From assembly GCF_016862555.1 (NCBI RefSeq), contig NZ_BONE01000038.1:1-64000 (forward strand): a stretch of DNA of 64,000 bases. The letters run 5' to 3'. Each line of letters opens with the position of its first letter. Within the stretch, counting starts at the first letter, position 1. Origin of the DNA: Asanoa siamensis. GTDB lineage: Bacteria > Actinomycetota > Actinomycetes > Mycobacteriales > Micromonosporaceae. Of this stretch, positions 8,945-18,492 are shown piece by piece. Both the position numbers and the translations under genes were made by a program. The notes under the pieces were generated by a model. The model was not told the DNA's origin, ran no database searches, and saw only the letters and a list, made by a program, of their open reading frames with translations.

Positions 8945-9801
8945 CGCACGCCTCCCGTGGTCAGGCCCGCCACCAGGTACCTCTGGAAGACAAGGTAGAG
9001 CGCGACGACCGGCACGGCGCAGACCAACGCGGCCGCCATGAGCTGCCCGTACACCGGAAGTGCCCCGCCCTCCTGGCTGGCGCCGAAGATCTGCAGCTCG
9101 ACCGCCGCGGTGCGGGTGTCGGGGTTGGTCAGCACCGAGGCGAAGAGCACGTCGTTCCAGCCGAGCAGGAAGGCGAAGACGCCGCTGACCACGAGGCCGG
9201 GCCAGCTCAGCGGGGCGATGACCCGGGTGAGGACGCGCCACGGGCTCGCGCCGTCGACGCGGGCGGCCTCGTCGAGCTCCGGCGGGAGCTCGCGCAGGTA
9301 GGTGACCATCACCCAGGTGGAGAACGGCAGGGCGAAGGTGAGGTACGTGACGAGCACGGCCCAGCGGGTGCCGATGATGGTGACCCCGAGGGCGGTGGCG
9401 GCGCCGGCGAAGAGCACGAACACGGGCAGGAGCAGCAGCGTGCCGGGGATGCTCTGCAGCGCGAGGAGCGAGCGGAGCACCGCGATCCGGCCGCGGAAGG
9501 CATAGCGGACGAGGACGTACGCGGAGAGCAGCGCGACGAAGGCGCTGACGACCGCCACGGCGCCGGCGACCAGGAGGCTGTTGACGAGGCCGCGGCCGAG
9601 GTTGGTCGTCGACCAGATGCGGGCGTAGTTGTCGATGTGGAAGCCGTCGGGCCAGAGGGCGCCGCGGGCGACCGCGAGGTCGGAGCTGACGCTCGCGATG
9701 GCCATGTAGGCGAGCGGGCCGAGGACGATCAGCAGGAGGACGGCGAGGATGGCGTTTCTGACGCCGGTGGGCAGCAGGCGGGCGACGTCCTCGCTTCTCA
9801 T
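8941..9801 (-). CDS. Carbohydrate ABC transporter permease (CUT1, MalG-like)
   Basis: 286 aa with six predicted membrane segments. The first, after LLPTGVRNAILAV, spans about residues 15-35. The EAA loop for ATPase contact reads ELDEAARVDGASPWRVLTRVIAPLSWPG. It overlaps the upstream permease by 4 bases. No ATPase gene is present in the operon, as is usual for actinomycete CUT1 importers served by a shared MsiK-type ATPase. Confidence 0.93.
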   Translation of the reverse strand: MRSEDVARLLPTGVRNAILAVLLLIVLGPLAYMAIASVSSDLAVARGALWPDGFHIDNYARIWSTTNLGRGLVNSLLVAGAVAVVSAFVALLSAYVLVRYAFRGRIAVLRSLLALQSIPGTLLLLPVFVLFAGAATALGVTIIGTRWAVLVTYLTFALPFSTWVMVTYLRELPPELDEAARVDGASPWRVLTRVIAPLSWPGLVVSGVFAFLLGWNDVLFASVLTNPDTRTAAVELQIFGASQEGGALPVYGQLMAAALVCAVPVVALYLVFQRYLVAGLTTGGVR

Positions 9802-10682
9802 TTCTGGCCTCTTTCCGTGTCGAGCCGCACCGCTCGCAGGTAGACCGCCATCGGAATCGCCACCAGGATCAGCGAGACCACGGCCATGGCGACGCTGAGG
9901 CCGAACTCGAAGTTCTGGAAGCTCTCCACATAGGTCAGCACGGGCAGGACCTCCACGTCGTACGGGCTGGGCACGCCGAACAGGACGAACGGGAGCGTGA
10001 AGCTGTTGACGTTGTGCAGGAAGGAGATGACGAGGCCGAGCGAGACCGGGCCGCGGAGCTGGGGGAGCACCACGTGGCGCAGCTTGGCCCAGTGGCCGGC
10101 CCCGTCGAGGGCGGCGGCCTCGTGGACGGTGGTGTCCATCGACTGCAGGCCGGCGGCGGCGAGGAGATAGACCAGTGGCCAGCCGGCCCAGAGCTGGACG
10201 ATGACGAGGGCCCAGAAGCTGCGCGGGCCGTTGAGCCAGAGGCCTTCGGTGCCGAGGAGCCGGTTGGCGATGCCGTCGGGCTGCAGGATGATCCGCCAGG
10301 TGCTGCCGACCACGAAGGCGGGCAGCACGTACGGGATCAGCAGCGCCGAGCGGACCAGCCCGCGGCCCTTGAAGCGGTCCTGGGTGGCGACGGCGGCGGC
10401 GAGGCCGAGCGGGAGGCAGCCGAGGGTGACCAGGGCCGAGTAGCCGAGGCTGATGGTGATCGCGTGCGGCAGGTGCGAGTCACGGACCGCCTCGACGTAG
10501 TTCTCGAACCCGATGAACTCGGCGCCGACCCACTCACGGATCGAGTACTGGTCGAGGTCGAGCAGGGAGATGTAGAGGGCGAGGGCCAGCGGGACGACGA
10601 TGACGACGAGGGTGAGCAGACCGCCCGGCAGGAACATCCAGAGTGGACGCCCCTGCCTGGTCGCGCTGGTGTGCTTTCTCAT
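9798..10682 (-). CDS. Carbohydrate ABC transporter permease (CUT1, MalF-like)
   Basis: 294 aa with six predicted membrane segments, the first at about residues 14-36 (WMFLPGGLLTLVVIVV). The EAA loop reads TVHEAAALDGAGHWAKLRHV. Its ATG at 10682 overlaps the binding-protein stop (ATGA), and its stop overlaps the next permease start. It forms the heterodimeric channel with the gene at 8941-9801. Confidence 0.93.
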   Translation of the reverse strand: MRKHTSATRQGRPLWMFLPGGLLTLVVIVVPLALALYISLLDLDQYSIREWVGAEFIGFENYVEAVRDSHLPHAITISLGYSALVTLGCLPLGLAAAVATQDRFKGRGLVRSALLIPYVLPAFVVGSTWRIILQPDGIANRLLGTEGLWLNGPRSFWALVIVQLWAGWPLVYLLAAAGLQSMDTTVHEAAALDGAGHWAKLRHVVLPQLRGPVSLGLVISFLHNVNSFTLPFVLFGVPSPYDVEVLPVLTYVESFQNFEFGLSVAMAVVSLILVAIPMAVYLRAVRLDTERGQK

Positions 10683-12013
10683 TTGGCCTTGTCGAGCGCT
10701 TCCTGCGCGGTGGTCTGGGCCTGACCGAGCAGGCCGCTCAGCTTGGCGTCGTCGACCCTGCCGGCGGACAGGTCGGGGATCGACTGGACGACCACGTTGG
10801 TCAGGGCGAGCTGCACCTGGCCCCAGCCGCCGGTGAACGGGGTGTTGACCGACTTGCCGGCCGACTCGACAATCGCGGCCAGCGCCGGGTCCGCGCCGAG
10901 CGCGGTGGCGGCCGCCTGGTTGGTCGGCAGCTCGCCGAAGGTCTTGTAGTAGCTCGTCTGCATCTCCTCGCCGGTGAGCAGCTTGACGAGGGCGAGGCTG
11001 AGATCCTTGTGCTTGCTGTACTTCGCGACGACGACGTTGTCGCCGGAGAGGATGCTGGTCGCGGCCACGCCGCCGCCGGGGAGGCTGGTCGCGCCCGGCG
11101 GGATCGTGGGCATCACGGCGTACGCGTATTTGCCAGCCACTGTGGACTTGTCGAGGGTGACCTTCGAGCTGGCCGAGACCATCGGGAGGAAGGCCGCCTT
11201 GCCCGCACCGAACGCGGCGATGGCCTGGGCGTTCTTCCAGCCGACCGCGGCCGGGTCGACCACCTTGTCGGTGGCCAGCCAGCCCAGGTAGGACTCGTAG
11301 GCCCGCTTGGTGTCGGGGCCGTCGAGCGCCGCCTTGCCGTCCTTGACCACCGGGGCGCCGGCCTGGATCGTCATGGCCCAGATGAACTTCCACGGGTCGA
11401 AGCCGTCGGCGTAGCCGATCGCCAGGCCGTACGCGCCGTCCTTGGTCAGTTGCTTCGCCTGGTCGCGTAGGCCGTCCCAGCTGTCGGCGGGCTTGTCGAT
11501 CCCGGCCGCGGCCAGCATCTCCTTGTTGTAGGCCATGACGAACGGGCGGCTGGCGAACGGGACGCCGACCTCGTGGTCTTTGTCGGGGCCGGAGATGCCG
11601 AGGGTGGCGGGCAGGAAGCGGTCGCGGCCGCCGACCTTGTCCCAGTCCTCTTTTTTCAGTTCGACGAACGCGCCGGTCGCGTACGCGGTGGGGGTGAAGG
11701 TCGTGCCCAGCGCGTACACGTCGGGCCCTTGACCGGAGACCACGGAGGTCTGGATCTTGGTGAGCTCGTCGTTGGCGGACGCGAAGGTCTCGAAGCGGAC
11801 CGTGGCGCCGGTCTCCTGCTTGAACTTCGCGGAGACCTCGTCGAACCACTGCCGCTGCTGCTCGGGATAGATGTTGTTGACGCCCATGAGCATGGTGAGG
11901 GTGACGCCGGAGTTGTCGCCGGCGGCGCCGCCGCTGTCGTCGGATCCGCAGGCCGTCAACGCGGTGCCCAGCACGATCGCGCCGGCCAGCGCGACGAGTT
12001 TCCGTCTGTCCAT
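10679..12013 (-). CDS. Sugar ABC transporter substrate-binding lipoprotein
   Basis: 444 aa from the ATG at 12013, which has GAGGAG about 6 bases upstream. A lipoprotein signal (MDRRKLVALAG, hydrophobic core, lipobox LTAC) is followed by an extracellular solute-binding family 1 (MalE-type) domain, e.g. MLMGVNNIYPEQQRQWF and PDVYALGTTFTP. It captures a sugar or oligosaccharide outside the membrane for the two downstream permeases. It is the first gene of the seven-gene operon and lies divergent to the LacI regulator, with an operator-like palindrome between them. The ligand cannot be read from the sequence. Confidence 0.92.
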   Translation of the reverse strand: MDRRKLVALAGAIVLGTALTACGSDDSGGAAGDNSGVTLTMLMGVNNIYPEQQRQWFDEVSAKFKQETGATVRFETFASANDELTKIQTSVVSGQGPDVYALGTTFTPTAYATGAFVELKKEDWDKVGGRDRFLPATLGISGPDKDHEVGVPFASRPFVMAYNKEMLAAAGIDKPADSWDGLRDQAKQLTKDGAYGLAIGYADGFDPWKFIWAMTIQAGAPVVKDGKAALDGPDTKRAYESYLGWLATDKVVDPAAVGWKNAQAIAAFGAGKAAFLPMVSASSKVTLDKSTVAGKYAYAVMPTIPPGATSLPGGGVAATSILSGDNVVVAKYSKHKDLSLALVKLLTGEEMQTSYYKTFGELPTNQAAATALGADPALAAIVESAGKSVNTPFTGGWGQVQLALTNVVVQSIPDLSAGRVDDAKLSGLLGQAQTTAQEALDKAK

Positions 12014-12095
12014 GAGGTGCTCCTCGGGGCGGCGAGGGAGTGGGAATGGTCGATGGGTCGTGTGGTGGCCGACGCTAGTCATCCGGGTTCGGTGG

Positions 12096-12111
12096 TGACA
12101 ACCGTTTGCCA
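12096..12111. promoter_or_regulatory. LacI-type operator between the regulator and the ABC/ManD operon
   Basis: TGACAACCGTTTGCCA is symmetric at 12 of 16 positions around a central CG (TGNCAANCGNTTGNCA), the classical LacI-family pattern. It lies 83 bases from the binding-protein start and 31 bases before the preferred regulator start. A second palindrome, CCATCGATGG, lies at 12119-12128. It differs from the TGAAWCGWTTCA boxes, so it probably belongs to the adjacent LacI protein. Confidence 0.6.
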
Positions 12112-12141
12112 AGTGTTGCCATCGATGGTTTGCTGCGTTTC

Positions 12142-13149
12142 GTGGAGGGCGACGCGCGGAAGCGGCCGGTCACGATCGCGGACATCGCCGCGGCTACGGG
12201 CGTGGCGGTCTCGACGGTGTCCCGGGCGCTCTCCCGTCCTTCGCGTGTCAGCGCGGCGACCCGCGAGCGGATCCAGGCGGCGGCGCGGGACCTCGACTAC
12301 GTGCCGCACCCACCGGCCCGCGCGCTGGCCTCGGGCCGCACGGGGACGGTCGCGCTGGTCGTCTCGGACGTCACGAACCCGTTCTACTTCGGCATGATCC
12401 GCGGCACGCAACAACAGCTGAAGGCGGCCGGGTACGCGCACCTGCTGATCGACACGGAGGACTCGGCCGACCACGAGATCGCGATGCTGCACACGATGCG
12501 CCGCTCGCTCGACGGCGCGATCCTGGGCGCGTCCCGCCTGCCGGCCCGCGCCCTGGTCGCGTTGGCGGCGGAGATCCCGCTGGTCACGGTGAACCGCAAC
12601 GTCCGGGGGGTGCCCAGCGTCGTGATCGACACTCCGGCGGGCATCGCGCAGGCGGTCGAGCACCTGGTGTCGCTGGGGCACCGGTCGATCGTCTACGTCT
12701 CGGGCCCGACCCAGTCGTGGTCGAACCAGGCACGCTGGCAGGCGATGAAGGCGGCGCTGGACCGCCACCACCTGCCGGCGGCCCGGGTGGGCCCGTTCCC
12801 GTCGGGCCGGGGTTCGGGGGTAGCCGCCGCGGACGCGGTGGTGAACACGGGCGCGACGGCGTGCGTGGCGTTCAACGACCTGTTCGCCCTGGGCATGCTG
12901 GTCCGCCTCCGCGAACGCGGCGTCGCGGTGCCGGCGGACCTGAGCGTGGTGGGCTGCGACGACATCTTCGGGGCGGACTTCAGCAACCCGCCGCTGACCA
13001 CGTTGACGGCCCCGATCGAACAGGCGGGCAGGATGGCGGTCTCGCTGCTGGTGTCGCGCCTGGACCACCGAGCCCCCCAACCCCAACGCCGCGCGGTCGT
13101 CCTCCCGACCTACCTGACGGTCCGCGAATCAACGGGCCCACGCCCGTAG
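12142..13149 (+). CDS. LacI family transcriptional regulator of the ABC/ManD operon
   Basis: 335 aa. The N-terminal helix-turn-helix and hinge read VTIADIAAATGVAVSTVSRALSRP in part, followed by a periplasmic-binding-like effector domain (VALVVSDVTNPFYFG, VGCDDIF, LTTLTAPIEQ). The start is uncertain. I prefer GTG 12142, which puts the helix-turn-helix about 10 residues in; TTG codons at 12106 and 12130 are open, but 12106 lies inside the putative operator and neither has a ribosome-binding site. It is divergent from the sugar ABC/ManD operon and most simply represses it until the sugar binds. Confidence 0.9.
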   Translation: MEGDARKRPVTIADIAAATGVAVSTVSRALSRPSRVSAATRERIQAAARDLDYVPHPPARALASGRTGTVALVVSDVTNPFYFGMIRGTQQQLKAAGYAHLLIDTEDSADHEIAMLHTMRRSLDGAILGASRLPARALVALAAEIPLVTVNRNVRGVPSVVIDTPAGIAQAVEHLVSLGHRSIVYVSGPTQSWSNQARWQAMKAALDRHHLPAARVGPFPSGRGSGVAAADAVVNTGATACVAFNDLFALGMLVRLRERGVAVPADLSVVGCDDIFGADFSNPPLTTLTAPIEQAGRMAVSLLVSRLDHRAPQPQRRAVVLPTYLTVRESTGPRP

Positions 13150-13156
13150 ACCCGCG

Positions 13157-13169
13157 CGGGCGGAGCCCG
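13157..13169 (+). terminator. Weak hairpin after the LacI gene
   Basis: CGGGC and GCCCG form a 5-bp stem with a 3-base loop 8 bases after the LacI stop. There is no T-tract, so this is a weak candidate terminator. Confidence 0.25.
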
Positions 13170-13208
13170 GTCGTCCGGCCTAGGTAGCAGTCGGTGCGCC
13201 GGGCGGTT

Positions 13209-13670
13209 GTCTTGGCGTGCCGGGCGGTTCGCGGGTCGCGCGGCACGCGGCCGTGGGTCTGGGTCGGTCGGGCCGGGCCGTGTTGCCTGATCCGGTTGGG
13301 GTGCGGCGCTGCGGTTGTCTACCTGGCGTGTCTGGCGGTTCGCGGGTCGCGCAGCTCGCGACCGTGGTTCTGGCGGGGCGGGCCGTGTTGCCTGATCCGT
13401 TTAGCGGCGGTGCGGCGGTGCGGCCGCGCGTTTGTCCGCCTGACGTGCCTGGTGGTTCGCGGGTCGCCCGGCTCGCGGCTGTCGGTCAGTGCGGGCCGTG
13501 CGGCGTTGCCTGATCCGGTTGGGTGGGGTGGTGCGGCGGCGCGGTTGTCTTCCCGACGTGCCCGACGGCCGCGTGTCGGGTGCGGCGCGACGGTAGGTCT
13601 GCGTGCGCCGGCGTTCCCGGATCGGAGCCGTGCCGACCGGTCGTGCGCCCGGAGGGCGTCGCGCCGCCCG
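13209..13670. repeat. Degenerate tandem repeat, units of about 108-117 bp, nearly four copies
   Basis: Units begin at 13209, 13317, 13434 and 13547 (108, 117 and 113 bases, then a decayed partial copy). Each opens with GT(C/T)T..GACGTGC- or GGCGTGC-like sequence, has GGTTCGCGGGTCGC about 20 bases in (13228, 13339 and 13455), and near its end GTTGCCTGATCCG (13282, 13387 and 13505). The reading frame is not kept between units because the unit lengths are not all multiples of 3, so the open frames here are not convincing genes. The array fills the 535-base space between the LacI gene and the convergent gene at 13685. Origin and function are unknown. Confidence 0.8.
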
Positions 13671-13684
13671 GGACGCTAGGCGGG

Positions 13685-14875
13685 TCACCAGACTGACTGC
13701 TCGGGTGGGGGCGCGAGGTGTGGCTGGCGTAGGAAGAGCGTGGTCCCGTGGACCGCGACGATCGGCCCGGAGGCCAGCCCGGCCACGACCGTTGGCACGC
13801 CGGCGCAGCCCAGGTCCTCGCGTGTCCATTCGCCGGACGGCCGGGTGACCAGCCAGGCCGAGGCGCACTCGCGGTTGTCGCCGGTGTTCCGGCCCTCGCC
13901 GCTGCCGGCGACCGCGAGCATCTCGCCGCCGGGCAGGGACGTGGCGGCCCGGATCATCCGTACGCCGGCGGTCGCGGCGGTGTCATCCCGCTGCCAGGTC
14001 CGCCCGTCCGTCGAGGTGAGCACGAGGGCCGGGGCGCGGACGTCGCCGCTGGTGCCCCCGAGGGCGAAGAACCTGCGGCCGTCGTTGAGCAGCACCCGCA
14101 CCTGGGGCGCTCCGTCGAGGCCGGGGACCGGGTGGGGCCGCCAGGATCGGCCGTCGTCGGTCGACACCCAGGCGGTCACCTGGGAGGTGGCGTTCGGCCC
14201 GGTGCTCGTGCCGATCGCGACAAGCGGCGCGGCCGGCGCTTCCGCGACGGCCGTGACGTGGGTTTCGGTTGCTCCCGGAGGCGGTGGCAGCACGACGGTG
14301 CGCCAGGACTTGCCGTCGGTCGACAGCCAGGCCACGGCCCGCCCGTCACGCTGACCGACCGCGACGTAGCCAGGCCCCGCGATCGTCAACGGAACCGGGC
14401 CGCCGCCATCGCCCGGGCCGGGCCCGGCACCGGGCGCGATCCCGGCCACCTGCCGCCAGTCCTCGGGCGTGCCGTGCCTGTTGCCGAGCACATGGTGCCC
14501 GGTGACGGCCAGGTAGGCGCCCTCGTACTCGGACCCGACCGCCAGGACGGCATCGTCTCCGGCGCCGGCCGGCTCGACCACGCCGATGGTGGTGCAGGCG
14601 CCCGAGGCGAACCAGTATCCGCCGGACAGCCCGCCGGCGCCGAACCCGGTGAAACAGCCGGCGGAGTTGGGCAACAGCACCCGCGGCCCGCCCGTCCGCC
14701 GATCGTCGACCGCGAACGCCTCCCGGGCGACCCGCCACGGCCCGACCTGCTCGGTCCGCTGATCGGTCCACCGGGCCGGCGCACCGCCATCGTGCGCGCG
14801 CACCGCCACCGCACCGACCGCGAGCACACACACCACCAGCGCGGCTCCTACCAGTACCCCCGTTGATCTTCGCAC
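13685..14875 (-). CDS. Secreted or membrane-anchored Asp-box (BNR) beta-propeller-like protein
   Basis: 396 aa from a GTG start. The N-terminal membrane segment or signal (STGVLVGAALVVCVLAVGAV, about residues 4-25) is followed by repeated Asp-box motifs: WLSTDGKSW, WVSTDDGRSW and LTSTDGRTW. These turns are found in sialidase-like beta-propellers and similar exported proteins of unknown function. Cysteines in the mature part (AGCFTG, GACTTIG, RECASAW, LGCAGV) suggest disulfides outside the cell. It stands alone, convergent with the LacI gene across the tandem repeat. No enzymatic activity can be assigned. Confidence 0.75.
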   Translation of the reverse strand: MRRSTGVLVGAALVVCVLAVGAVAVRAHDGGAPARWTDQRTEQVGPWRVAREAFAVDDRRTGGPRVLLPNSAGCFTGFGAGGLSGGYWFASGACTTIGVVEPAGAGDDAVLAVGSEYEGAYLAVTGHHVLGNRHGTPEDWRQVAGIAPGAGPGPGDGGGPVPLTIAGPGYVAVGQRDGRAVAWLSTDGKSWRTVVLPPPPGATETHVTAVAEAPAAPLVAIGTSTGPNATSQVTAWVSTDDGRSWRPHPVPGLDGAPQVRVLLNDGRRFFALGGTSGDVRAPALVLTSTDGRTWQRDDTAATAGVRMIRAATSLPGGEMLAVAGSGEGRNTGDNRECASAWLVTRPSGEWTREDLGCAGVPTVVAGLASGPIVAVHGTTLFLRQPHLAPPPEQSVW

Positions 14876-15181
14876 GACCGCCAGCCTGCCACGCGGTCAC
14901 CGACCCGGGCATAGGCCCTCGTACCTATCCGCGGCGCGCCGACGACGACCACCACCCCGCCACCGGACCGTGCGTCCGCGGCTCGAACCGTCAGCCGAAA
15001 GCGATGCGAGCCGAGCAGCCGCTTCGGTCGAGCCGCGGCCCAAGGGGCGGCCCTGCCAGCTCGCCATGCGGCGACGGCGATGCAATGCCTCCTTCCGCCC
15101 CGGCCGCGATGCTGAGGCAATGTGAGTTACCTGCACACCTCCCCACGCAAGGGCGAGCCGCTGCTTCGGTCGAGGCGCGGT
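14876..15181. other. Intergenic region with a degraded copy of the neighbouring gene's 3' end
   Basis: No gene is supported in these 306 bases. The stretch at about 15013-15075 (AGCCGCTTCGGTCGAG, then CGGCCCTGCCAG) closely resembles 15147-15215, which runs into the last codons of the PCD-like/VOC gene (AGCCGCTGCTTCGGTCGAG, then CGGCCCTGCCAG). This looks like an old local duplication of roughly 65 bases with small insertions and deletions. Confidence 0.5.
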
Positions 15182-15874
15182 CTAGGGGGCGTCTCGGCCC
15201 TGCCAGGTCGTGATGCAGGCTTCGTTGTCTTCCGGGTCCGCCAGAACCCAGAAGGCGGGCGCGCTGTCCGCGGAGACGAGGCGCCCGCCCGCGGCCAGGG
15301 TTGCGGCGATGCGGGTTGGAGCTTCGTCGTGGGGGACCGAGATGTCCAGGTGGATGCGGTTGCGTTGTGGGCGTGGCGCGTCCATCTGTTGGAACCAGAT
15401 CGCCGGGCCCTGCCCGGCCGGGTCGACGACCGCGTCCGTCGGGCCGGCGCCCGGCTCGTCGGTGTAGCCGAGCACCGTCTTCCAGAACGGCCGGACCGCC
15501 GGAATGTCGAGCGCGTCGATCGCGATCTCCAGCAGCTGCACCGATCGGGCGCCCGCGGCGCCGACCTCGGGGTCGGTCCGGAAGCCCGCCGCCTCGACGG
15601 CGATGCTGATCCGGGCCGCCAGATCGGCGTCCCGGGCCGTCACCGCGGCGCGGTCGAGCGTTTGCAGGCTCAGGGATAGTCGCCCCGCGCGTAGGTCAAG
15701 GCCCAGGTGACCGTCGGCGTCGTCGCCGCAGGCCGCGACGACCTGCCCGGCGAGCGCCGCCGCCCGGGACAGCGACCCGACCCGTACGGATGTGCACAGC
15801 GTGCCCAGCACGAAGCGCCAGCCGAGGTCGTTGACCGCGTCCGAGGCCTGCTGGCGGGTGAGCTTCCGGTCCAT
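15182..15874 (-). CDS. Pterin-carbinolamine-dehydratase-like / VOC (glyoxalase-like) fusion protein
   Basis: 230 aa from ATG 15874 (GAGGAT 8 bases upstream); an ATG 36 bases further up has no site. Residues 1-100 resemble a 4a-hydroxytetrahydrobiopterin dehydratase domain (LTRQQASDAV..LGW, HLGLDLRAGRLSLSLQT, DLAARIS), but the catalytic His-His-Pro region is not recognisable, so this half may be inactive. Residues about 115-230 form a glyoxalase-like domain (LEIAIDALD, NRIHLDISVP, VLADPEDNEACI). Such fusions are common in actinomycetes and have no established reaction. It follows the MFS gene by 45 bases and could be the last gene of the rha operon. Confidence 0.8.
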   Translation of the reverse strand: MDRKLTRQQASDAVNDLGWRFVLGTLCTSVRVGSLSRAAALAGQVVAACGDDADGHLGLDLRAGRLSLSLQTLDRAAVTARDADLAARISIAVEAAGFRTDPEVGAAGARSVQLLEIAIDALDIPAVRPFWKTVLGYTDEPGAGPTDAVVDPAGQGPAIWFQQMDAPRPQRNRIHLDISVPHDEAPTRIAATLAAGGRLVSADSAPAFWVLADPEDNEACITTWQGRDAP

Positions 15875-15919
15875 GACGGCATCCTCGCAGCCACCACCGA
15901 CACTTTTCACACGGCGCCG

Positions 15920-17076
15920 TCAGCGGGCACCGACCGGGCGGAGCGCGCCGCTGAGGAGCGCGCCCAGACCGAACAGCGCCGCGATCACCAGCAGGGCCCG
16001 CAACACCGTCAGGCGGTCCCCGAGCAGGCCGAGCAGCGGCGGCCCAGCAAGGAACGCGCAGTAGCCGATCGTCGCGACCACGCTGACCCGGCCCGCGGCC
16101 GCCGAAGGGTCCTCGGCGGCTGCGCTCATGCCCACCGGGAAGCCCAACGCCGTGCCGACCCCCCAGAGCAACGCCCCCACGAGCGCCAGCGGCAGCCCCG
16201 GCGCGAACACGAACAGCGCGGTCCCCGCCAGGCCGGTCAACGCGAGCAGCCGCAGCACCGCCACCCGGCCCCAGCGGTCCAGCAGCCACGGGCCGCACCA
16301 GCGGCCCGCCGTCATCGCCGCCACGAACGTCGCGAAGGCCAGTGTGCCCAGGGCCGCCGGTGCCTCGTGGTCGTCGACCGCGGCGATGACGATCCAGTCG
16401 TGGCCCGCGCCCTCCGCCATCGTGAACGCCAGCACGAACAGGCCGATCAGGATCGTCCGCGGCTCGCGCCACGCGGCGAAACCCGTGCGGGGGGCCGCGA
16501 CCGACGACGCCGCGCCGTCGGGCAGGAAGGCCCGCCCGAAGATCGGCACGAACACCGCCACGACCAGAGCGATCCCGACCAGGTGCACGCGCACCGGCAC
16601 CCGCAGGGCGACCATCGCCGTGCCCAGCAGCGCGCCGGCCACGCTGCCGACCGAGAAGCCCGCGTGCAGGCGGGACATGATCGAGCGCCGCAGGTGCCGC
16701 TCCAGCACCGTGCCCTGCAGGTTCATCGCGACGTCCCAGGCACCCGTGCCCAGACCGAGCGCGACCAGCCCCACCACCGTCAGCGCGACGTCACCGGTCG
16801 CGCCGACGGCGGCCGTCGCCAGGCCGACCGCGAACAGCACCGCGCTGACCGCGACCACCCGCCGCGAGCCGTGCCGGGCGACGACCGGACCCGACAGAAC
16901 GAGCGCGAGCACGGCCCCGCCCGACGCGGCCAGCAGCGTCAGCCCGAGCGCGCCGGGGGAGAGGTGGAGCTGGTCGCGGATCTGCGGTACGCGGGCGAAC
17001 AGGCTGGCGAACGCGAGGCCCGAGGCGCCGAAGGCCGCGAACGTCGCGACAGTCGCGCGGTGGACCGGCGCCGCGG

Positions 17077-17080
<4 letters not shown>
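15920..17080 (-). CDS. MFS transporter (YbjJ-like)
   Basis: 386 aa with 11-12 predicted membrane helices. The A-motif-like loop reads GPVVARHGSRRVV after helix 2, and GTGAWDVAMNLQG is typical of the YbjJ branch. The GTG start overlaps the rhaB stop (GTGA), so it is coupled to the rhamnose operon. It could carry rhamnose or export a by-product, but this branch has no well-established substrate and the link rests on position alone. A separate CUT1 ABC importer for the same regulon lies at 23987-27072. Confidence 0.88.

Positions 17081-18488
<1,408 letters not shown>

Positions 18489-18492
<4 letters not shown>

Noticed and set aside
12106-12141. Longer LacI start at TTG 12106
   Set aside because: The codon lies inside the operator-like palindrome and has no ribosome-binding site; GTG 12142 fits the family's N-terminus better.
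13209-13670. CRISPR array
   Set aside because: Units are over 100 bases, degenerate, and lack the short repeat and unique spacer pattern; no cas genes nearby.
13194-13679. 161-aa protein on the plus strand within the tandem repeat
   Set aside because: Cys/Arg/Trp-rich and frame not kept between repeat units; no ribosome-binding site.
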